Below are positions 53,946 through 64,000 of a stretch of DNA of 64,000 nucleotides, in pieces; the first letter of the stretch is position 1, and each line of letters begins with the position of its first letter. Origin of the DNA: Phaeacidiphilus oryzae TH49 (lineage in GTDB: Bacteria > Actinomycetota > Actinomycetes > Streptomycetales > Streptomycetaceae); the NCBI RefSeq assembly GCF_000744815.1, contig NZ_JQMQ01000004.1, forward strand, positions 496,001 through 560,000, written 5' to 3'. The notes under the pieces were generated by a model. The model did not search any database. It was not told the DNA's origin and worked only from the letters and a program-made list of their open reading frames with translations. The position numbers and the translations under genes were made by a program.

Positions 53946-54662
53946 ATGGCAGCAACGTCATCCGCGTCCACAACGGGGCCCGACCCGGAGGTCCGGCGGC
54001 GGCGCCGGGTGACGGCGTACCGCGCGGTGCTCTTCCTGGTCGGGGCGGTCGGGCTCGTCCAGGCCGTCTACTCGGGCATCGCCGATCCGGGGCCGGCGGA
54101 CTTCTGGATCTACTTCACCTTCCAGTCGAACCTGATCCTGGCGGTCTGCTTCGGCATCCTCACCGTGCAGGGCCTGCGCGGCGGGGCGGGGCCCGGCGTC
54201 CCGCCCGCGGTGAAGGGCGCCGCGACGCTGTACATCCTGATCACCGGGCTGGTCTTCAACCTGCTGCTGGCCAACCCGGCCAGCCCCTTCTACACCGTCC
54301 AGCAGGAGTCGCACTACGTCTGGCACAGCGTGCTGCTCCACGTCCTGTGCCCGCTGATGGCGCTGGGCGACTGGGTGTTCATCGGCCCGCGCGCCCGGCT
54401 GCGGCTGCGGGACGCCCTCCACTGGCTCGGCTATCCGCTGGCCTACCTGGCGTTCGCGCTGGTCCGGGGCGCGGTGGTGGGCGGCGGCACCCGCTACCCG
54501 TACCCCTTCCTGGATCTCACCGAGCACAGCGGGGTGGCGGTCACGATCAACTGCGTCTGCCTGGCGGTCTTCTTCTGGCTGCTGGGGACGGCGCTGGTGG
54601 GGATCGAGGCCGGGCTGACCCGGAGGTGGACGCGGCTCGCCGCGCAGAGCGTGAACCCTTGA
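53946..54662 (+). CDS. Pr6Pr-type six-helix membrane protein
   Basis: 238 residues from the ATG at 53946 with GGAGGGGG upstream. About six membrane segments: AVLFLVGAVGLVQAVYSGI, FWIYFTFQSNLILAVCFGIL, AATLYILITGLVFNLLLANP, SVLLHVLCPLMALGDWVFI, YPLAYLAFALVRG and VCLAVFFWLLGTALVG. The FTFQSN and HVLCPLMALGDWV features match the Pr6Pr/FAR-17a-like membrane protein family. Function unknown. It sits alone, followed by a 14-bp palindrome and the thioesterase-PaaK pair. Confidence 0.78.
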   Translation: MAATSSASTTGPDPEVRRRRRVTAYRAVLFLVGAVGLVQAVYSGIADPGPADFWIYFTFQSNLILAVCFGILTVQGLRGGAGPGVPPAVKGAATLYILITGLVFNLLLANPASPFYTVQQESHYVWHSVLLHVLCPLMALGDWVFIGPRARLRLRDALHWLGYPLAYLAFALVRGAVVGGGTRYPYPFLDLTEHSGVAVTINCVCLAVFFWLLGTALVGIEAGLTRRWTRLAAQSVNP

Positions 54663-54679
54663 CAGCCCCGGCCGACTGA

Positions 54680-54693
54680 ACCGAATATTCGGT
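54680..54693. promoter_or_regulatory. Palindrome ACCGAATATTCGGT, TetR operator candidate
   Basis: Perfect 14-bp palindrome 37 bp before the thioesterase gene. It resembles the ACCGAN...NTCGGT sites of TetR regulators (PaaR-like) that control phenylacetate genes. No such regulator gene is in the immediate neighbourhood. Confidence 0.6.
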
Positions 54694-54729
54694 CGGTGAC
54701 AGCCTGCTGGACCGCTGGGAGGGGTGCCC

Positions 54730-55236
54730 GTGTCCGAAGAGCCGACGCCCGGCGAGGAGCCGGAGCCCGGCGAGGAGCCGGAGCCCGGCGGCGCCGCGCG
54801 CCCGCCGGAGTCCGTACGCCGGATGTTCGCGGAGGACGCGGCCTCCCAGGCGCTGGGCATCGAGCTGCTGGAGGCGGAGGCGGGCAGCGCGCTGCTGAAG
54901 ATGACCGTCACCCGGCAGATGGTCAACGGCCACGGCATCGCCCACGGCGGCTACCTCTTCCTCTTCGCCGACACCGCCTTCGCCTGCGCCTGCAACGGCC
55001 GCGGACCGGTGACGGTCGCGGCCGGCGCGGGCATCGACTTCCTCGCCCCGGTGCGAGAGGGTGACGTACTGCTCGCCCAGGCCGAGGAGCGGCACCGGGC
55101 CGGGCGCGGCGGGCTGTACGACGTCCGGCTGCTGCGCGGTTCCGAGGTGGTCGCGGAGTTCCGCGGACGCAGCCGGGAGCTGCGCCGGGGCGGCGCGGCC
55201 GATGCGGTTTCCGGAGACGGGAGGCGGTCCGAATGA
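54730..55236 (+). CDS. paaI: PaaI-like hotdog thioesterase
   Basis: 168 residues from the GTG at 54730, which has GGGAGGGG at good spacing; a GTG at 54724 abuts the ribosome site. A Glu/Pro-rich N-terminal tail precedes the hotdog domain: MFAEDAASQALGIELLE, TRQMVNGHGIAHGGYLFLFADTAFA (split; conserved HGG and Asp) and GAGIDFLAPVREGDVL. PaaI hydrolyses aromatic acyl-CoA thioesters. It overlaps the PaaK gene by 4 bases (ATGA), and the two form an operon under the ACCGAATATTCGGT palindrome. Confidence 0.88.
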   Translation: MSEEPTPGEEPEPGEEPEPGGAARPPESVRRMFAEDAASQALGIELLEAEAGSALLKMTVTRQMVNGHGIAHGGYLFLFADTAFACACNGRGPVTVAAGAGIDFLAPVREGDVLLAQAEERHRAGRGGLYDVRLLRGSEVVAEFRGRSRELRRGGAADAVSGDGRRSE

Positions 55237-56540
55237 CCCGGCTCGGCACCCCGCCCACCCCCGAACTCCTCGACCCGGCCGAGCGGTTGAGCCGCGGTCA
55301 GCTGCGCGAGCTGCAACTGCGGCGACTGCGGGAGATGCTGGCCTACACCTATACGAACGTCCCCGCCTACCGGGAGAGGTTCGACCAGGCCGGGGTCCGG
55401 CCCGAGGACTGCCGCGAGCTCTCGGACCTGGCCCGCTTCCCGCTCACCGGCAAGGACGACCTGCGGGCCCAGTACCCCTTCGGGATGCTCGCCGTTCCGC
55501 GCGAGCGGCTGCGCCGACTGCACGCCTCCAGCGGGTCCACCGGCGCCCCGACCGTGGTCGGCTACACCGACGGAGATCTGGACACCTGGTCCGGGGCGGT
55601 GGCCCGGTGCATCCGCGCGGCCGGCGGACGGCCGGGCGACCTGCTGCACAACGCCTACGGCTACGGGCTGTTCACCGGCGGGCTCGGGCTCCACTACGGT
55701 GCCGAGCGGCTGGGCTGCACGGTGGTGCCGGCCTCGGGCGGGATGACCTCCCGGCAGGTGCGGCTGATCCAGGACTTCCGGCCGGACGTCATCACCGCCA
55801 CGCCGTCCTATCTCCTCACCCTCATCGACGAGTTCGAGAAGCAGGGGCTCGACCCGCGGGCCTCCTCGCTGCGGATCGGCATCCTGGGCGCCGAGCCGTG
55901 GACCGCCGAGATGCGCGAGGAGATCGAGGAGCGGCTCGGCATCCACGCGGTGGACATCTACGGCCTCTCCGAGCTGATGGGGCCCGGCGTCGGCCAGGAG
56001 TGCGTGGAGACCAAGGACGGGCTCCACCTGTGGGAGGACCTCTTCCTGCCCGAGATCGTCGACCCGCTCACCGGAGAGGTGCTGCCGGACGGCGAGGAGG
56101 GCGAGCTGGTCCTCACCTCGCTGGTGCGCGAGGCGATGCCGGTGATCCGGTACCGCACCCGCGACCTGACCCGGTTGCTGCCCGGGACCGCCCGTCCGGC
56201 GTTCCGGCGGATGGGGCGGATCACCGGGCGCACGGACGACCTGATCATTCTGCGCGGGGTCAACCTCTACCCCACCCAGATCGAGGAGCTGCTGCTGCGG
56301 ATCCCCGTTCTGGCCCCGCACTTCCAGCTGCGGCTGACCCGGGAGGGCCGGCTGGACCGGCTCACCGTCCGGGTCGAGGCACGCCCCGACGCGGGCCGCG
56401 AGCAGCGCGAGGCGGCGGCCGAGGCGCTGGTCCGCGCGGTGCGGGACGGCATCGGCGTGGGAGTGGGCGTCGAGGTGGTCGACCCGGAGACGCTGGAGCG
56501 CTCGGTCGGCAAGATCCGGCGGATCGTCGACGAGCGCTGA
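55233..56540 (+). CDS. paaK: Phenylacetate-CoA ligase (PaaK)
   Basis: 435 residues. AMP-forming ligase motifs: HASSGSTGAPTVVGYT (P-loop-like), DIYGLSELMGPGVGQEC, YRTRDLTRLL, GRTDDLIILRGVNLYPTQIE. Converts phenylacetate to phenylacetyl-CoA, the first step of the paa pathway. The epoxidase genes (paaABCDE) are not in the window, so the pathway must be completed elsewhere, or the ligase acts on another aryl acid. Start overlaps the thioesterase stop. Confidence 0.93.
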   Translation: MTRLGTPPTPELLDPAERLSRGQLRELQLRRLREMLAYTYTNVPAYRERFDQAGVRPEDCRELSDLARFPLTGKDDLRAQYPFGMLAVPRERLRRLHASSGSTGAPTVVGYTDGDLDTWSGAVARCIRAAGGRPGDLLHNAYGYGLFTGGLGLHYGAERLGCTVVPASGGMTSRQVRLIQDFRPDVITATPSYLLTLIDEFEKQGLDPRASSLRIGILGAEPWTAEMREEIEERLGIHAVDIYGLSELMGPGVGQECVETKDGLHLWEDLFLPEIVDPLTGEVLPDGEEGELVLTSLVREAMPVIRYRTRDLTRLLPGTARPAFRRMGRITGRTDDLIILRGVNLYPTQIEELLLRIPVLAPHFQLRLTREGRLDRLTVRVEARPDAGREQREAAAEALVRAVRDGIGVGVGVEVVDPETLERSVGKIRRIVDER

Positions 56541-56706
56541 GGGGGCGCGGGCGTTGAGGGGGCACGGGAAAGGGGACACCCTAACGGGCTGAACAAAACG
56601 GACATAACGGACTTGGGTCCCTCGGGCGGCGCGACTCGGCTGGTCGGGGCTGCGATGGGCGGCTGACGCTGGTCTGGTGCGGTCCCCACTCCCTGAGGAG
56701 CCCTGA

Positions 56707-57702
<996 letters not shown>

Positions 57703-57719
57703 TGCATAAGGAGTCCGGT

Positions 57720-58382
57720 ATGGCGGCCGGTCAGGCGGAGGCGTACGGACCCGGCGAGCGGACCGTGCCCACCAGGGCGCGGGAGCGGGCGGACTGGGAC
57801 GCGGAGACGATCCACGGGATCCTCGACGAGGGCTACCTCGCGCACCTCGGATTCATCCGCGACGGAGCGCCGGTGGTGCTGCCGACGCTGTACGGGCGGA
57901 TCGGCCACCGGCTCTACGTCCACGGCTCCACCGGCTCCCGTCCGCTGCGCGCGGCGGACGGGGACGCCGGCCTCGCGGTGTGCCTGACGGTCACTCATGT
58001 CGACGGCATCGTGCTGGCGCGCTCGGCCTTCCACCACTCCATCAACTACCGCTCGGTGGTGGTGCACGGCACGGCGTACCAGGTCACGGACGCGGAGGAG
58101 CGGGCGACCGCGCTGGACGCGATCGTCGACCAGGTGGTGGCGGGGCGCGCGGCGGACTGCCGGCCGCCGGACGCGAAGGAGCTGGCCGCGACCGCGGTGA
58201 TCCGGCTGGACCTGCGGGAGGCGTCCGCGAAGGTGCGCACCGGGGATCCGAAGGACGAGCCGGAGGACCTCGAACTGCCGTACTGGGCAGGGGTTCTGCC
58301 GCTGCGGCGGGGGTATCTGCCGGCGCAGGCGTCGGCGGATCTGAGCTCGGGGATCGCGCTGCCGACGTATCTGGGCGGCTGA
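57720..58382 (+). CDS. Pyridoxamine 5'-phosphate oxidase family protein (FMN-binding)
   Basis: 220 residues from the ATG at 57720 with AAGGAG upstream. Split-barrel FMN-binding features: EGYLAHLGFIRDGAPVVLPT, GRIGHRLYVHGSTGSRPLR, and VTHVDGIVLARSAFHHSINYRSVVV (split). This matches the Pyridox_ox_2/NimA-like subgroup rather than PdxH, so it is probably a flavin-dependent reductase or nitroreductase-type protein. No relation to vitamin B6 can be claimed. A regulatory palindrome (57669-57679) precedes it. Confidence 0.88.
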   Translation: MAAGQAEAYGPGERTVPTRARERADWDAETIHGILDEGYLAHLGFIRDGAPVVLPTLYGRIGHRLYVHGSTGSRPLRAADGDAGLAVCLTVTHVDGIVLARSAFHHSINYRSVVVHGTAYQVTDAEERATALDAIVDQVVAGRAADCRPPDAKELAATAVIRLDLREASAKVRTGDPKDEPEDLELPYWAGVLPLRRGYLPAQASADLSSGIALPTYLGG

Positions 58383-58415
58383 GCGCGCGCCGGGCGCGCG
58401 GGCCGGCGACGGCGC

Positions 58416-58735
58416 TTGGGTTGCAAGCGTGGGCGGCGTTGCCGGGTGCGGCGCCGTGGCTGGTTGGGCGCGCAGTTCCCCGCGCCCCTTTTCGCCCTTC
58501 GGGCTCATGCGGGGCGTGGGTTGCTGCGTGGGCGCCGTTGCGGGGTGTGGCGAGGTGGGCGGCTGGGCGCGCAGTTCCCCGCGCCCCCTTTTTCGCCCTT
58601 CGGGCTCATGCGGGCCTGGGTTGCTGCGTGGGCGCCGTTGCGGGGTGCGGCGAGGTGGCTGGCTGGGCGCGCAGTTCCCCGCGCCCCTTTTCTCGCCCTT
58701 CGGGCTTCGGCCTTTGGGCTTGGGCGGGGCGCGGG
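58416..58735. repeat. Three tandem copies of a 100-bp GC-rich intergenic repeat
   Basis: The marker GGGCGCGCAGTTCCCCGCGC starts at 58466, 58565 and 58665, so the period is about 99-100 bp. Each unit has a CGCGC/GCGCG hairpin and a CGCCCTTCGGGCTC segment. Relatives of this motif are scattered between genes in many Streptomyces genomes. It may be a transcription terminator array for the convergent PNPOx and asd genes. Confidence 0.85.
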
Positions 58736-58748
58736 GTGGGGTCGTGGG

Positions 58749-59843
<1,095 letters not shown>

Positions 59844-59961
59844 TCACTGACCAGCACCCTACCGGAGGGCCCCGCACCACCGGCAAGGAATATTGCCTGG
59901 TGGGACGGGGCCCGGAGGTGCGGGGGACGGCGGTGGGGCCGCCGTCCGGCGCGAGCCGCGG

Positions 59962-61200
59962 TCAGGCCGCGCGGACGCCCTTGAGCGAACCGTGCGGGTC
60001 CAGGACGTACTTGCGGCTCGCGCCCTGGTCGAACTCCGCGTACCCACGTGGGGCGTCCTCAAGCCCGATCACCGTGGCGTTCACCGCCCGGGCGATGTGC
60101 ACCCGGTCGTGGAGGATGGCCATCGAGAGCTGCCGGTGGTAGCGCATCACCGGGCACTGGCCGGTAGCGAAGCGGTGCGACTTGGCCCAGCCGAGGCCGA
60201 GCCGGACCTTGAGGGTCCCGGTGCGGGCGTCGGTGTCCACTCCGCCGGGGTCGTCGGTGACGTAGAGGCCGGGGATGCCGAGGGCGCCGCCCGCCCGGAC
60301 CGTCGACATCAGCGAGTTGAGGACGGTCGCCGGCGCCTCCGGCGCGGACCGGCCGTGGCCGCGCGCCTCGAAGCCGACCGCGTCCACCGCCGCGTCCACC
60401 TCGGGCACGCCGAGGACGTCCGCGATCTGCTCGCCGGGCTCGCCCCTGGTCAGGTCGACCGTCTCGCAGCCGAAGCTGCGGGCCTGCTCCAGCCGCTGCC
60501 GGTTGAGGTCGCCGACGAAGACCACGGCCGCGCCCAGCAGCTGGGCCGAGGCCGCCGCGGCCAGACCCACCGGACCGGCCCCCGCCACGTACACCGTGGA
60601 GCCGACGCCGACCCCGGCGGTGACCGCGCCGTGGAAGCCGGTCGGGAAGATGTCCGCGAGCATCGCCAGGTCGATCAGCCTCTCCCGGGCGGCCTGCTTG
60701 TCCGGGAACCGCAGCAGGTTGAAGTCGGCGTAGGGGACGAGGACGTACTCGGCCTGGCCGCCGACCCAGCCGCCCATGTCCACATAGCCGTAGGCGGCGC
60801 CCGGGCGGGCCGGGTTGACGTTGAGGCAGATCCCGGTCTGCCCCTCCTTGCAGTTGCGGCAGCGGCCGCAGGCGATGTTGAAGGGCACCGAGACGATGTC
60901 GCCGACCTTGACGAACTCCACGTCCGGGCCGCGTTCCAGCACCTCGCCGGTGATCTCGTGGCCGAGGACGAGGCCCTCCGGGGCGGTGGTGCGGCCGCGC
61001 ACCATGTGCTGGTCGCTGCCGCAGATGTTGCTGGCGAGGACTTTGAGGATGACGCCGTGCGGCACCTTCCGCCCGACGTTCTCCTTCGCCACGCCCGGGC
61101 CGTCGCGCAGCTCCAGCGCCGGGTAGTCGATGGACCTGACCTCGACCGCCCCCGGCTTCAGGTAGCAGACCGCGCGATTGCCTTGACCCTGACCGCTCAT
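59962..61200 (-). CDS. Zinc-dependent alcohol dehydrogenase (glutathione-independent formaldehyde dehydrogenase type)
   Basis: 412 residues from the ATG at 61200 with GAAAGGA upstream. Zinc ligands: Cys in ASNICGSDQHM, His in LVLGHEITGEV; structural-zinc Cys cluster CGRCRNCKEGQTGIC. Rossmann motif VYVAGAGPVGLAAA and VVFVGDLNRQRLEQA. The length and the VPFNIACGRC segment match FdhA/PdH-like enzymes that oxidise formaldehyde with NAD without glutathione. Its role here could be to detoxify formaldehyde from demethylation of lignin-type aromatics (an inference). Confidence 0.9.
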   Translation of the reverse strand: MSGQGQGNRAVCYLKPGAVEVRSIDYPALELRDGPGVAKENVGRKVPHGVILKVLASNICGSDQHMVRGRTTAPEGLVLGHEITGEVLERGPDVEFVKVGDIVSVPFNIACGRCRNCKEGQTGICLNVNPARPGAAYGYVDMGGWVGGQAEYVLVPYADFNLLRFPDKQAARERLIDLAMLADIFPTGFHGAVTAGVGVGSTVYVAGAGPVGLAAAASAQLLGAAVVFVGDLNRQRLEQARSFGCETVDLTRGEPGEQIADVLGVPEVDAAVDAVGFEARGHGRSAPEAPATVLNSLMSTVRAGGALGIPGLYVTDDPGGVDTDARTGTLKVRLGLGWAKSHRFATGQCPVMRYHRQLSMAILHDRVHIARAVNATVIGLEDAPRGYAEFDQGASRKYVLDPHGSLKGVRAA

Positions 61201-61407
61201 GACCGTAACCGTCCTTTCGCGTACGGGTTGGGCGGTTCGGAGTCTGCTACTGATACGGGGGACTGGCCATCCTCCGCGCGGCGGCCGTCGCACGGAGGAT
61301 CCGGACCATCCCGGTCCGCTTGGGTGTGCCCAGGGGTGCCGCCGGAGAGCAGCGCGGGCGGTCAGCGGACTCCGGTGCGGCCGTGTGGCGCTCCCGCTGC
61401 AACGGGA

Positions 61408-64000
<2,593 letters not shown>

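Overview
The window is very GC-rich, with Streptomyces-type ribosome binding sites, frequent GTG starts, 4-base ATGA/GTGA gene overlaps and a GC-rich intergenic repeat typical of Streptomyces (58416-58735). It is best read as chromosomal DNA of a Streptomycetaceae actinomycete (Streptomyces, Kitasatospora or Streptacidiphilus type). The species cannot be fixed from the sequence alone. No tRNA, rRNA, CRISPR array, transposase or integrase was found.

Region 1 (1-26.5 kb) is a plant-hemicellulose, mainly arabinoxylan, utilisation locus. Secreted enzymes are a GH3 lipoprotein, GH27-CBM13, GH10-CBM13 xylanase, GH54-CBM13 arabinofuranosidase and GH11-CBM2 xylanase. Enzymes without signal peptides are a GH39 beta-xylosidase, a GH51 arabinofuranosidase and a GH43. 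Between them lies an ABC importer (binding lipoprotein plus two permeases, no local ATPase) and a LacI regulator. The layout suggests that polymers are cut outside the cell, oligosaccharides are imported, and monosaccharides are released inside. A P450, an SDR and a DUF2945/DUF3140 pair interrupt the locus. It ends with a snapalysin-like protease, a second LacI regulator, and a translationally coupled pair: a GH18-CBM13 chitinase-like protein and a CBM13-beta-helix protein of unknown activity.

Region 2 (26.7-39.3 kb) carries regulators and exporters: a TetR-MFS-M20 hydrolase set, a two-component system next to a COG4705 membrane protein, a divergent TetR/MFS pair with three copies of one palindrome, small hypothetical proteins, a methyltransferase and one frameshifted small gene.

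Region 3 (39.8-49.2 kb) has a secreted carboxylesterase, an AraC regulator divergent from a vdcBCD-type (UbiX/UbiD) aromatic-acid decarboxylase operon, a flavin reductase-like protein, and a large secreted GH31 enzyme with two CBM35-like inserts.

Region 4 (49.2-64 kb) has a DUF2236 (MpaB) protein with its TetR regulator, an ECF-like sigma factor, two adjacent genes each broken by a single frameshift (a DUF4232 lipoprotein and a SpoIIE/PP2C phosphatase), a thioesterase-PaaK pair, a PNPOx-like protein, asd, a formaldehyde dehydrogenase-like ADH, and a GH2 beta-galactosidase cut off by the window end.

A TTGCGCAA palindrome recurs upstream of the GH54 gene, the ABC operon (twice) and the GH31 gene. 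It is the best candidate for a shared sugar-responsive operator.
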